The position numbers and the translations under genes were made by a program. The notes beneath the pieces were generated by a model. It worked only from the letters and a program-made list of their open reading frames with translations. It had not been told where the DNA came from and searched no databases. From positions 1 to 36,744 of the forward strand of contig CALXZG010000011.1 in assembly GCA_944393195.1 (NCBI GenBank): a DNA stretch of 36,744 nt. The letters run 5' to 3'. Within the stretch, counting starts at the first letter, position 1; every line of letters starts with the position of its first letter. This document shows positions 27,127 to 34,886 of the stretch, one piece after another. This DNA is from an uncultured Alphaproteobacteria bacterium. GTDB taxonomy: Bacteria > Pseudomonadota > Alphaproteobacteria > CAAHEQ01 > UBA3637.

Positions 27127-28623
27127 ATGTTTTTAACAAAACCGCCTAAATTATTCCGAACAACACCGGTCGCCGATACGACCGCAACACCAACCGCTAC
27201 GGAACCGACACCGCAACCGACACCACAGGCATGGTCTCCGGCACCGATTCCGCAACCGGCTGCCGCTCCGGCACCGGCTCAACCCGTCGTCGAAACCTCT
27301 CCGGCACCGAATCCGGACCCGATAACAGAGCCCGCAACTCCGGAAACATCGGCACCGATTGCAACGAAAACCACCTCCGCAATGCCGGTCGAACAGGCTT
27401 CTCAACCAATCCCGCAGGATACCCTCGCGGAAGCCGATTTACCGACGCCGGCCGAACCGACGCCTCAACCGATTCCGCACAATATAAATACGGATACCGA
27501 AGTGGTGCGCTACGCCCGCCCGAAAGAAGCGGTCGCAACCACCGAACCGACAGAAACAATCCCCGGCGTTTCCGTAACAACCTCCGTCCAAACGTCGACC
27601 CAGTCCATGCCGGATATCGATCAACCGACGGATATCGGCAACCGCGAAAAACGCATCGTCCGCGCTCGGTCGGTTAGCTCGATTCCCTTTGCCGACTTGT
27701 GGTATACACCTGAAAAGATCGCCTATATCCGCGACGAATCCACCAAGTTTGCCTTGATTCCGTTTGAAGCCGACGATCTGAAAGACTTCTACAAAGCTTT
27801 GGAACAAGGCTATACCGGCGCATCCAGCTATGCGTTAAAATTTGCCGGAGAATCTTACCGTATCGAACGGATTGTCACCATTACCGGCGTCCAGTATAAC
27901 TGCCGTAAAATGCCGACTAAAACACCGGATATTTATACTCTCGGCCTGCCCGAACCGATTGTCGATTACTTGGTCGGTTTGTCTCAGGAAGCCGGCCTCA
28001 TCCTCTTCGGCGGTCCGACCGGTATGGGTAAAACAACAACCGCTTCGGCTCTGATGCGAAAATATCTGGAACGCGACGGCGGCTTTATGTATACCATTGA
28101 AGACCCTCCCGAAATGCCGTTGGACGGCTTGTATCACGCGGCGAACGGGGCCCTCGGCCTGTGTAAACAATGTCCGGTGGAAAATGAACGGTGGAGCGAC
28201 GGGATTAAATCCGCCCTCCGTTCCCGTCCGCGTTATATTCTGGTCGGCGAAATCCGAACGCCGGAAACCGCCTCTCAGGTTTTACGCGCCGCGACATCGG
28301 GCCACTTGGTCTTGTCAACCATTCACGCCAGCAGTGTGGAAGACTCCCTGAACTCCATCTTGAAATATGCGGCCGGTGCCGGATTGGCCGAAAGCTTGGT
28401 TGCCGACTTATTGGCACGCGGTATTTTAGCCGTTGTCCACCAAAAACTGGAAGGGACGGAAAAACTGCGGCCGGTGCTGCATACCGCATTTGCGAACCCC
28501 AACCCGTTGGTTGCCGATCAAATGCGTATGAGTATTCGCGACGGTAAAATCAACCTCGGAACGTTAATGGAAGCGCAAACAAGCAAACTGTTCCAAGGTA
28601 AACCATTATTCCGCGAATTTTAA
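27127..28623 (+). CDS. PilT/GspE-family secretion or pilus ATPase with proline-rich N-terminus
   Basis: This 498-residue protein starts at ATG 27127 with AAGGAG upstream. Residues 1-165 are low-complexity, rich in Pro, Thr, Ala and Gln, with no membrane segment. Residues 185-260 resemble the N2 domain of secretion ATPases. The ATPase core has Walker A GPTGMGKTT (296-304), Asp box TIEDPPE (323-329), Walker B ILVGEIR (371-377) and His box SGHLVLSTIHA (391-401). Such enzymes power type IV pilus extension or retraction or type II secretion. I saw no tetracysteine zinc motif as in GspE, although CKQC occurs at 346-349. The gene stands alone with its own terminator. A role in exporting the pilin-like protein at 1024-3462 is an inference. 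Confidence 0.88.
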   Translation: MFLTKPPKLFRTTPVADTTATPTATEPTPQPTPQAWSPAPIPQPAAAPAPAQPVVETSPAPNPDPITEPATPETSAPIATKTTSAMPVEQASQPIPQDTLAEADLPTPAEPTPQPIPHNINTDTEVVRYARPKEAVATTEPTETIPGVSVTTSVQTSTQSMPDIDQPTDIGNREKRIVRARSVSSIPFADLWYTPEKIAYIRDESTKFALIPFEADDLKDFYKALEQGYTGASSYALKFAGESYRIERIVTITGVQYNCRKMPTKTPDIYTLGLPEPIVDYLVGLSQEAGLILFGGPTGMGKTTTASALMRKYLERDGGFMYTIEDPPEMPLDGLYHAANGALGLCKQCPVENERWSDGIKSALRSRPRYILVGEIRTPETASQVLRAATSGHLVLSTIHASSVEDSLNSILKYAAGAGLAESLVADLLARGILAVVHQKLEGTEKLRPVLHTAFANPNPLVADQMRMSIRDGKINLGTLMEAQTSKLFQGKPLFREF

Positions 28624-28642
28624 AAACGGAATAGCGAACATC

Positions 28643-28673
28643 AAACACCCTGCTTTGTCGGGGTGTTTTTTTT
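28643..28673 (+). terminator. Terminator after the ATPase gene
   Basis: AAACACCC/GGGTGTTT stem with a 10-base loop, ending in a run of T on the plus strand. Confidence 0.88.
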
Positions 28674-28731
28674 ATAGCACCATCCGATACTCCCTTGCGT
28701 CCACCAAAGTCGAGCTTGCCGCCACCCGCCC

Positions 28732-28758
28732 CATAGGCCCATATCCTATGTATTAGGA
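28732..28758 (+). promoter_or_regulatory. Overlapping inverted repeats at the peroxiredoxin ribosome binding site
   Basis: CATAGG (28732-28737) pairs with CCTATG (28745-28750). The overlapping TCCTA (28744-28748) pairs with TAGGA (28754-28758), which touches the Shine-Dalgarno AGGAAAGGAG. The two pairings exclude each other. Could be an operator or an RNA switch; equally could be chance. Confidence 0.3.
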
Positions 28759-28771
28759 AAGGAGCTTGAAC

Positions 28772-29560
28772 ATGACCGAAACAACACCGATAACCGAATC
28801 CTGCCCGCCGACACTCCCCTTAATCGGCGACAAAGCCCCTGCTTTTATGGCCGAAACGACCCAAGGCGTCATCAATTTTCCCGAAGACTATCATGGCCAT
28901 TGGACAATTTTGTTCAGTCATCCGGCCGATTTTACCCCCGTCTGTACGACCGAGTTCATCCTGTTCGCCCAATTGGCTGATGAATTTGAAGCCCTCAATA
29001 CGCGCCTGCTCGGCCTCTCCGTTGACAGTTTATCCAGCCATATTGCCTGGCTGTACGCCATTGAAGAACAAGTTAAATTCCACGGATTGGATCACATCCA
29101 TATTCCCTTCCCGTTAATAGCGGATCTCAGTCAGGATATCGCCCGTAAATACGGCATGATTCATCCGGGTAGCGGCACCACCAAAACCGTCCGTGCCGTC
29201 TTTTTCATCGACCCGCTGGGCATTATTCGAACCATCCTCTATTATCCCACAACCACAGGCCGTAATTTTGACGAAATTCTCCGTATCTTAATCAGCCTGC
29301 AAACCGCCGACGCATTCGGTATTTCAACACCGGCCAACTGGCGCCCCGGTGACGATGTCATTACCAATAATCCGACCACCGTTCCCGATGCACAACGTCA
29401 GGCCGCCGATAACGCCGGCAAAACAGATGTCTGGTTCTTGTCCTTAACCGAATTGCCCGGCGAACAAATCCGAAACAAATTATTCCACCCCACACCGCAA
29501 CCAACAATCGACCGCGCCCCGAAAGCGAAGCGAACAAAGACACGCAAAAAGAAAAAATAA
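28772..29560 (+). CDS. Peroxiredoxin, Prx6-like
   Basis: Thiol peroxidase that reduces hydrogen peroxide and organic peroxides. ATG 28772 is chosen: AGGAAAGGAG lies seven bases upstream, while TTG two codons earlier is too close to it. The protein has 262 residues. The peroxidatic motif is HPADFTPVCTTEF with Cys58. DPLGIIRTILYYP and NWRPGDDVI are typical of the Prx6 (1-Cys) branch. Only one other cysteine, Cys11, is present, so resolution may use Cys11 or an external thiol. The last 15 residues are strongly basic (KAKRTKTRKKKK), not typical of the family; nucleic acid or membrane contact is possible. Confidence 0.92.
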   Translation: MTETTPITESCPPTLPLIGDKAPAFMAETTQGVINFPEDYHGHWTILFSHPADFTPVCTTEFILFAQLADEFEALNTRLLGLSVDSLSSHIAWLYAIEEQVKFHGLDHIHIPFPLIADLSQDIARKYGMIHPGSGTTKTVRAVFFIDPLGIIRTILYYPTTTGRNFDEILRILISLQTADAFGISTPANWRPGDDVITNNPTTVPDAQRQAADNAGKTDVWFLSLTELPGEQIRNKLFHPTPQPTIDRAPKAKRTKTRKKKK

Positions 29561-29563
29561 TCC

Positions 29564-29595
29564 TTGTCCCCTTTTCCGAAACGAAAAGGGGACAA
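29564..29595. terminator. Perfect 13-bp hairpin between convergent genes
   Basis: TTGTCCCCTTTTC and its exact complement enclose a 6-base loop. It lies between the stops of the peroxiredoxin (plus) and phosphoesterase (minus) genes, where a two-way terminator is expected. There is no long T run outside the stem, so its efficiency is unsure. Confidence 0.5.
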
Positions 29596-29606
29596 AACAC
29601 AATCCG

Positions 29607-30746
29607 CTACTTTGTCGGCTGAATCGTAATCAACGTTATTTCGGATGGTGATAAAAACCGCATCTGGGGTCCCCATTGCCCGGCACCGCGGGAAACATAT
29701 AAAACCCGCTTTCCATGCCGATAAACACCCGCTAAATATGTGTTCCCCAACTTGGCCAACACATGAAACGGAAAAATCTGTCCGCCGTGTGTATGCCCTG
29801 ATACCTGTAAATCCGCCGAGTTCCCGACCATATCAAACGTCTTCGGCGTATGCGCCAACAAAATCGTTAAATCCTCCGGATCGGCCAAAGCCAACGCTTT
29901 CTCCGGATTCGGTGCCCGCCCGATACGCGCCCCCTGAACATCCGGTACCCCGGCCACAACAATGCGATCGGCCACCCGCCGCCCCTCATTCATTAAATAC
30001 ACAATACCCGCGGCATGAAACAATTTCTCGGCCGCGCCGCGTCCCGTGTAAATTTCATGATTACCGTCTGTCGCATACACCCCCATCGGCGCCCGCAACT
30101 GTCCCAAAATAGCCACAAAATCCTGAATAACATCCGCTCTGTCATCCCAAATATCCCCCGGCAAAGCAATAATATCCGGCTTTAACGCATTGACTGCCGC
30201 CACCATTCCCCGCACTTTGTCCCGCGACAAAGCCCGATGAACATGAATATCCGGCAATGCCGCCACCGTCACAGGCACCGTTATTTTATCGGATTCCAAG
30301 ACAACCCGACGCACCGCCGGCACACGCATTCCGGCATACAAAGACCAAGCCGCTATCGCCAAAACGACAAGCCCCAACCCGATATTCGCCTTTAACACCG
30401 CTCCGGCATCAAACGGGGACGGCATTCCCCGAAAGATTGCCTTTAACCCGATCCACCCAACATCCCGCATCAACATAAACGAAAAGAATAAAAAGACAAC
30501 GACGAATAAAAAATAAGCCGTGTACGTCACAACAACATACCCCGTTCCGTTCCCGACATGACTGTCCCGCAACAAAAACGGCGATAAAAAGACCGCAACA
30601 ATCCCAACCGCCAAAAGCACCTTTCCCCACATCGGAACGGCGTGTAATGCCGTCAACCGCAACGTTATCAGTCCGGCTACCGCAAACGCAACGAATAATA
30701 ACGTTCCGATCATACCGATTACCTCAATCCACCGCCAATTCATCAT
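29607..30746 (-). CDS. YaeI/YkuE-like membrane metallophosphoesterase
   Basis: This protein has 379 residues; either of two tandem ATGs (30746, 30743) may start it, with GAGGG upstream. About four hydrophobic segments fill residues 8-145 and probably anchor it. The catalytic domain has the calcineurin-like motifs in order: DIHVH (about 168), GDIWDD (about 197), GNHE (about 230), LAHTP (about 292) and SGHTHGGQI (about 312), giving a two-metal centre. Relatives include E. coli YaeI, acting on phosphodiesters or lipids such as UDP-diacylglucosamine-type substrates; the substrate here is not known. It overlaps the end of the uracil-DNA glycosylase gene by 23 bases and is probably co-transcribed. 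Confidence 0.88.
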   Translation of the reverse strand: MMNWRWIEVIGMIGTLLFVAFAVAGLITLRLTALHAVPMWGKVLLAVGIVAVFLSPFLLRDSHVGNGTGYVVVTYTAYFLFVVVFLFFSFMLMRDVGWIGLKAIFRGMPSPFDAGAVLKANIGLGLVVLAIAAWSLYAGMRVPAVRRVVLESDKITVPVTVAALPDIHVHRALSRDKVRGMVAAVNALKPDIIALPGDIWDDRADVIQDFVAILGQLRAPMGVYATDGNHEIYTGRGAAEKLFHAAGIVYLMNEGRRVADRIVVAGVPDVQGARIGRAPNPEKALALADPEDLTILLAHTPKTFDMVGNSADLQVSGHTHGGQIFPFHVLAKLGNTYLAGVYRHGKRVLYVSRGAGQWGPQMRFLSPSEITLITIQPTK

Positions 30747-31311
30747 AAGCCCTCTTGATCTCTTGAATGTCTTGCCACATCAACCATTTGGGAGATCCCG
30801 GTGCTTTGGATTGATTCCGTAATAAATACGAGGGATGAAAAATCGGCATCATTTTGGCACCATACGGCCCGTCGAACCATTGACCGCGAATTTTACTGAT
30901 AGACGTTGCTCCGGTAATAAAAGATGTCAACGCCACCTTACCGCACAAAATAATAATCTTCGGCTTTAAAATAGCCATCTGCGCATCCAAATACGCCCGA
31001 CAGGCTTCCTTTTCCGACGGCAACGGATCCCGATTGTTCGGCGGGCGACATTTTAATGTGTTGCAAATATAAACATCCTTTTCCCGCGACAATCCGACGG
31101 AAGCCAATATCTTATCCAACAACTGCCCCGCCCGTCCGACAAAAGGCTTACCTGTCTGATCTTCGTTAAACCCCGGTGCTTCCCCGATTAGCATTAACTT
31201 GTGATTCGGCCGCCCGTCCGAAAATACAATGTTCGTCCGCGTCTGCCCCAAAGGACACTTCTGACATCCTAAACATTGCTCTTTAATTTTCTCTAATTCT
31301 TGTTCCATCAT
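30724..31311 (-). CDS. Family 4 uracil-DNA glycosylase (Fe-S)
   Basis: The enzyme removes uracil from DNA at the start of base excision repair. The start is ATG 31311 (or the adjacent ATG 31308), with AAGGAAG upstream; a longer frame to 31380 lacks support. The protein has 195 residues. CLGCQKCPLGQTRT, LKCRPPNNRD and Cys104 supply the four iron-sulfur cysteines (probably Cys16, Cys19, Cys88, Cys104). GEAPGFNEDQTGKPFVGRAG is the active-site motif, and FHPSYLLR near residue 155 is the uracil-contact motif. Family 4 enzymes are common in alphaproteobacteria. Confidence 0.94.
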   Translation of the reverse strand: MMEQELEKIKEQCLGCQKCPLGQTRTNIVFSDGRPNHKLMLIGEAPGFNEDQTGKPFVGRAGQLLDKILASVGLSREKDVYICNTLKCRPPNNRDPLPSEKEACRAYLDAQMAILKPKIIILCGKVALTSFITGATSISKIRGQWFDGPYGAKMMPIFHPSYLLRNQSKAPGSPKWLMWQDIQEIKRAYDELAVD

Positions 31312-31397
31312 TTTGTTCTTCCTTTTATCGGACAGTATGCCCGAATTTCCCCCGTATTTCAAGGAAAAAATAAGGCTCAACCGATAAACACCGAACG

Positions 31398-31425
31398 AAA
31401 AAAGCGGCGGATATCACTCCGCCGC
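31398..31425 (-). terminator. Terminator after the antiporter gene
   Basis: Minus-strand GCGGCGGA/TCCGCCGC stem of 8 bp, 6-base loop, followed by six T. Confidence 0.92.
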
Positions 31426-31452
31426 ACGCCGTAAGGTCGCTACCGCCTGATC

Positions 31453-32913
31453 TTAAATATGAATCAATCCGCGGATGAAAGCATATAAGGCCACAACGGC
31501 AACCGCCACAATACCGACGGCCAAAGCTTTTTCCGGATCGGTGAACATAGGTGCCGTCGACGCCGTGTCGCGTCGTGCCCAAATATAAACCGGAATTCCC
31601 AAAGCAATAAAAACCGTTGCCATCAACAAATAACTGATGCCGGCCGCATATAATAACCAAACGGCATACACGGTTCCCAACATACCGGTCAACAAAGCAC
31701 CAAACCGGCTGACTCCCGTATTTTGCGGAAATTCGTGATCTTCGCATATTTTCCACAAAAATAAACACGACATCAAATACGCCGGCAAAACCATCACGCC
31801 CGTAATTGACAACATCGTGTTCCACGCATTGCTGGCAAAGTAGACCATAATCATCGCCGCCTGCATTAAAGCGCTCGTCACCCACAAAGACACATTCGGT
31901 GATCCGGCTTTGTTTTCCCGACCGAAGAAACGCGGGAACGTACCGTTTTTAGCCATTGCATACGGCATTTCGGCCACAATCATCGTCCACGATAACCAAC
32001 TGGCCAAAATCGCAATAATAACCCCAACGTTCATAAGCCACGATCCCCACGGACCGACAACGGCCTCCAAAACACCGGCCGTCGACGGATTAGCAATCCC
32101 CGCCAACTCGGCACGACTCATAAACCCGAACGGTAGAATCGATAATAAGACGTAAATCGCCAAACATCCTAAAAATCCGATTAAGGTCGCCCGACCGACA
32201 TACGACTGACGTTCCGCCCGACCGGACAACACAACGGCCCCTTCAATCCCGATGAAAGACCATAACGTCACCAACATCGTGTTTTTAACCTGATCGCCGA
32301 CATTACCCAACCGACTTTCGGACAGCTTACCCCAAAAATCAAAGTCAAATTTATCAAAGTTGAAAACAAGCGTCATAATAATGATGAATAAGACAAGCGG
32401 TACAATCTTGGCAATCGTCACGACCAAGTTGATCATGGTCGCCTGTTTAACCCCGCGCAAGACTAAAAAATTGAAAAACCAAATCAGGAACGATCCGCCG
32501 ATAACGGAATATAAATTATTTCCTCCCGTAAAAACACCCGGAAAGAAATAATTAAACGCGTCCATCGTAATAACGGCATACCCGACGTTTCCAAAGATTT
32601 GACACAACCAATAACTCCATCCGATGTTAAATCCCATATAGGGTCCGAACCCCGATCGAGCATACATGTAAACACCGGACGTCAAATCCGGCCGCGCATC
32701 CGATAAAATCCGAAACGTATTCGCAATAAAATACATTCCGAATCCCGTGATTAACCACGCAATAATCACCGAACCGACGGCGGCACTCTGCGCCATGTTT
32801 TGGGGCAAAGAAAAAATCCCGCCGCCAATCATCGAACTGACAACAATACCCGCCAATCCGAACACGCCCAACTTACCGGCCGTACTCATCTGCTGCTGTT
32901 TTTTTTGAACCAT
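31453..32913 (-). CDS. aaxC: APC-family basic amino acid antiporter, probably arginine/agmatine (AaxC-like)
   Basis: An inner-membrane transporter of 486 residues with about 12 membrane segments and the APC signature GIVVSSMIGGGIFSLP near residue 22. LWSFIGIEGAVVLSGRAE (about 220) is typical of the ArcD/AaxC basic amino acid group. AGGAG precedes ATG 32913. It lies directly downstream of a pyruvoyl-dependent arginine decarboxylase, the same pairing as chlamydial AaxB-AaxC, so exchange of external arginine for internal agmatine is the likeliest activity. Arginine/ornithine exchange cannot be excluded from sequence alone. An intercistronic stem-loop separates the two genes. Confidence 0.85.
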   Translation of the reverse strand: MVQKKQQQMSTAGKLGVFGLAGIVVSSMIGGGIFSLPQNMAQSAAVGSVIIAWLITGFGMYFIANTFRILSDARPDLTSGVYMYARSGFGPYMGFNIGWSYWLCQIFGNVGYAVITMDAFNYFFPGVFTGGNNLYSVIGGSFLIWFFNFLVLRGVKQATMINLVVTIAKIVPLVLFIIIMTLVFNFDKFDFDFWGKLSESRLGNVGDQVKNTMLVTLWSFIGIEGAVVLSGRAERQSYVGRATLIGFLGCLAIYVLLSILPFGFMSRAELAGIANPSTAGVLEAVVGPWGSWLMNVGVIIAILASWLSWTMIVAEMPYAMAKNGTFPRFFGRENKAGSPNVSLWVTSALMQAAMIMVYFASNAWNTMLSITGVMVLPAYLMSCLFLWKICEDHEFPQNTGVSRFGALLTGMLGTVYAVWLLYAAGISYLLMATVFIALGIPVYIWARRDTASTAPMFTDPEKALAVGIVAVAVVALYAFIRGLIHI

Positions 32914-32929
32914 TTTATTCTCCTTTCTC

Positions 32930-32972
32930 GCCTGAACGGCGGACGAAACAAACCGCTTCGACCGCCTCAGGC
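32930..32972 (-). promoter_or_regulatory. Intercistronic stem-loop between decarboxylase and antiporter genes
   Basis: GCCTGA-GGCGG pairs with CCGCC-TCAGGC, 11 bp with a two-base bulge and a 19-base loop. No T run follows, and the AGGAG of the antiporter gene lies just downstream. It looks like an mRNA stabiliser or partial transcription block, not a terminator. Confidence 0.5.
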
Positions 32973-32986
32973 AATACCCTTACGCC

Positions 32987-33571
32987 TTACTTTTTTAATA
33001 CAACGGCCGGCGCATTTTCAAAATTCAGGAATCCCAAAGCCGTTAGGGAATACCCGAAAGCCTGTTCAATATTGACAAAGTTATGATAGAATTGGAAATC
33101 GCTGTGTTGTTCCATACCCCGCAATTGCAATTCATGGTTCAAAGACTTCGTCAACCACATTTCGGCATGCGCTTTGGCAATATCGTCATCAATGTATGTG
33201 TCAAAATATTCCACATATTCGGCCGCCCATCCGCCGACAAATTGCCCGTTTTTCTTGCCCCATACAATACCGACACCGGTGGCGATCGCCTTGTGATCTT
33301 CCCGACGCGCACCGTTGCCCGCCATAATGACCTCTAACACGGCCCCGTGCTTAAACGTATCGGCAACCTGATCAACCGGTACAATGTTGTTGAATAACTC
33401 CGGCGGTAAAACCGACGTGTAGGGAACAACGTTAAAATCTTGAATTTTCGCCTCTGTCAAAGCCGAATCATAACAAAAAGTTTCAAACGGTTGCGGCGGA
33501 ATGCCGTCATCTGCCTGCCCGGCCCCGCCGGTATGAAAAGCAAGCGTCGGATATCTTGTCCCATATGCCAT
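32987..33571 (-). CDS. aaxB: Pyruvoyl-dependent arginine decarboxylase (AaxB-like)
   Basis: This enzyme converts arginine to agmatine and CO2, consuming a proton, using a pyruvoyl cofactor made by self-cleavage. The protein has 194 residues, like chlamydial AaxB. The self-processing site is PYTSVLPPE with Thr52-Ser53; cleavage would turn Ser53 into the pyruvoyl group, at the same positions reported for the Chlamydia enzyme. [20 protein letters not shown] (about 95-114) is the family-specific core with the catalytic Glu region. AAAGGAGG precedes ATG 33571. It precedes the antiporter gene, with which it should form an arginine-dependent acid-resistance or arginine-consumption pair. Confidence 0.92.
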   Translation of the reverse strand: MAYGTRYPTLAFHTGGAGQADDGIPPQPFETFCYDSALTEAKIQDFNVVPYTSVLPPELFNNIVPVDQVADTFKHGAVLEVIMAGNGARREDHKAIATGVGIVWGKKNGQFVGGWAAEYVEYFDTYIDDDIAKAHAEMWLTKSLNHELQLRGMEQHSDFQFYHNFVNIEQAFGYSLTALGFLNFENAPAVVLKK

Positions 33572-33732
33572 TTTATTTTTCCTCCTTTAAATAAGATCGG
33601 TGCGACATTGCACCTTGTCATCATATGGTTTCCCACCGGAACACCCGTCAACCCAACCAAAAGTCGGCTGGTAAAGCCACTTTTCCGTCTCTATGTAAAG
33701 AATGTATCTTTTATTTTAACTAGGGAGGAAAC
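33572..33732. other. Divergent intergenic region with two inverted repeats
   Basis: This 161-base gap serves aaxB (minus) and a small periplasmic protein gene (plus). It holds GGTGC-6-GCACC (33599-33614), within the likely aaxB leader, and a 10-bp stem with a bulged C, AAAAGT/ACTTTT plus GGCT/AGCC (33659-33684), between the two likely promoters. I could not place either promoter firmly: TTGACG on the minus strand has only a weak -10. Confidence 0.4.
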
Positions 33733-34074
33733 ATGAAACATCTATTGATCGCCGGTGTTGCCGCTTTGGCCATAGCCGGTTCTTTTGCAGTCAACGCCGA
33801 AACCATGACGGGTAAAGTTCTGTCCCGCAACGGCAACCAAATTACCTTGCAACAAAAAGACGGCACCATTAAATCATTGACTTTGACGGATAACACCACC
33901 TACCGTAAAAAGAAAATGATGAAAAAAGATAAGGTCAAACAAGGTCGCACCATGAAAAAAGGCGAATCCTACTATCAACCGATGCTGGATGAAGACGATT
34001 GGATTGAAGTCGTCTATACACCGACGGAAGATAACGACCTGATTATGGAAGACGTCACTGTCTACGACGATTAA
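33733..34074 (+). CDS. Small periplasmic protein of unknown function
   Basis: The product has 113 residues with a Sec signal peptide: basic start, hydrophobic core, and cleavage expected after Ala22 (VNA, then ETMTG). The mature part starts with a short beta-rich segment (GKVLSRNGNQITLQQKDG), a pattern seen in DUF5666/OB-like periplasmic proteins. A Lys/Met-rich stretch (KKKMMKKDKVKQ) and an acidic C-terminus (YTPTEDNDLIMEDVTVYDD) follow. The Met/Lys and acidic patches might bind metal; this is only a guess. AGGGAGG precedes the ATG, and a strong terminator follows, so it is a single-gene unit. Confidence 0.82.
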   Translation: MKHLLIAGVAALAIAGSFAVNAETMTGKVLSRNGNQITLQQKDGTIKSLTLTDNTTYRKKKMMKKDKVKQGRTMKKGESYYQPMLDEDDWIEVVYTPTEDNDLIMEDVTVYDD

Positions 34075-34096
34075 TCCCTTCTTGTCATCATAACAC

Positions 34097-34126
34097 ATCC
34101 CCTTCTTCGGAAGGGGATTTCTTTTT
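34097..34126 (+). terminator. Terminator after the small periplasmic protein gene
   Basis: ATCCCCTTC-TTCG-GAAGGGGAT: a 9-bp stem with a stable UUCG tetraloop, followed by a T-rich tail. Confidence 0.92.
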
Positions 34127-34154
34127 CCCATCCCCGTCTTTCCCCCTAAAAAAC

Positions 34155-34183
34155 TTGACTTTTGTCGCGTTTTTGTGTACCCT
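34155..34183 (+). promoter_or_regulatory. Promoter of rlmE
   Basis: TTGACT, 17 bases, TACCCT. Predicted start near 34190, about 13 bases before the rlmE ATG, with AAGGAA as ribosome binding site inside that short leader. Confidence 0.65.
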
Positions 34184-34202
34184 GATAAAAAAGGAATCAG
34201 AT

Positions 34203-34886
34203 ATGCAGTTTAACTCACGCCCCCTCAAAACACACCTCAAAAAAGTTCGTGGCCGTTCGGCAAGCTCCGCAAAATGGCTTCAACGCCAACTCAACGATCC
34301 CTATGTGGCCGAAGCGCATCGCCAAGGATATCGCGGGCGGGCGGCTTTTAAAATCATCCAACTCAACGACCAATTTCATTTTTTTAAGCCCGGTCGCCGT
34401 GTCGTCGATTTAGGCTGCGCCCCCGGCGGTTGGTCCCAAGTCGCCGTCCGTATGGTTAAGTCAACCCCGGAAAATCCGCTGGTTGTCGGTATGGACTTAC
34501 TCCCCGCCGATCCGATTCCCGGCGCAAACCTCGTCCAAATGGACTTTACGTCCGACGAAGCACCGGCGCAATTACAACAAATGCTCGGCGGACACAAAGC
34601 CGACATCGTCATGTCCGATATGGCGGCCAATACCACGGGTATCCATAACATCGACCACTTGCGGATTATGGGATTGCTGGAAATGGCTTACGATTTTGCG
34701 GTGCAAGTCCTCGCCCCCAACGGTACCTTTATCGCCAAAATTTTTCAAGGCGGCACCGAAAATCAATTCTTGGCTCAAATGAAAAAAGATTTTACAACCG
34801 TAAAACACGCCAAACCGGACGCCAGCCGGAAAGATTCCTCCGAATTTTACGTTATCGCCACCGGTTTTAAAGGACACACACCATGA
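34203..34886 (+). CDS. rlmE: 23S rRNA 2'-O-methyltransferase RlmE (FtsJ)
   Basis: RlmE methylates the 2'-O of a uridine in 23S rRNA using SAM. ATG 34203 is chosen because the promoter -35 starts at 34155 and AAGGAA lies upstream. The protein has 227 residues. Catalytic residues are Lys50 (RAAFK), Asp139 (MSDMAAN), Lys179 (AKIFQG) and Glu214 (SSEFY). The SAM motif DLGCAPGGWSQ is at 69-79. The N-terminus is basic, as usual. It overlaps the next gene by ATGA. Confidence 0.96.
   Translation: MQFNSRPLKTHLKKVRGRSASSAKWLQRQLNDPYVAEAHRQGYRGRAAFKIIQLNDQFHFFKPGRRVVDLGCAPGGWSQVAVRMVKSTPENPLVVGMDLLPADPIPGANLVQMDFTSDEAPAQLQQMLGGHKADIVMSDMAANTTGIHNIDHLRIMGLLEMAYDFAVQVLAPNGTFIAKIFQGGTENQFLAQMKKDFTTVKHAKPDASRKDSSEFYVIATGFKGHTP

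Noticed and set aside
31312-31380. Longer start for the uracil-DNA glycosylase
   Set aside because: The Fe-S motif begins soon after ATG 31311, which has AAGGAAG upstream; the extra 23 codons reach towards the antiporter terminator.
31325-31885. Minus-strand frame of 186 residues overlapping the antiporter gene end
   Set aside because: It is an alternate-frame shadow running through the terminator at 31398-31425, and the Gly/Cys/Arg-rich product has no recognisable features.
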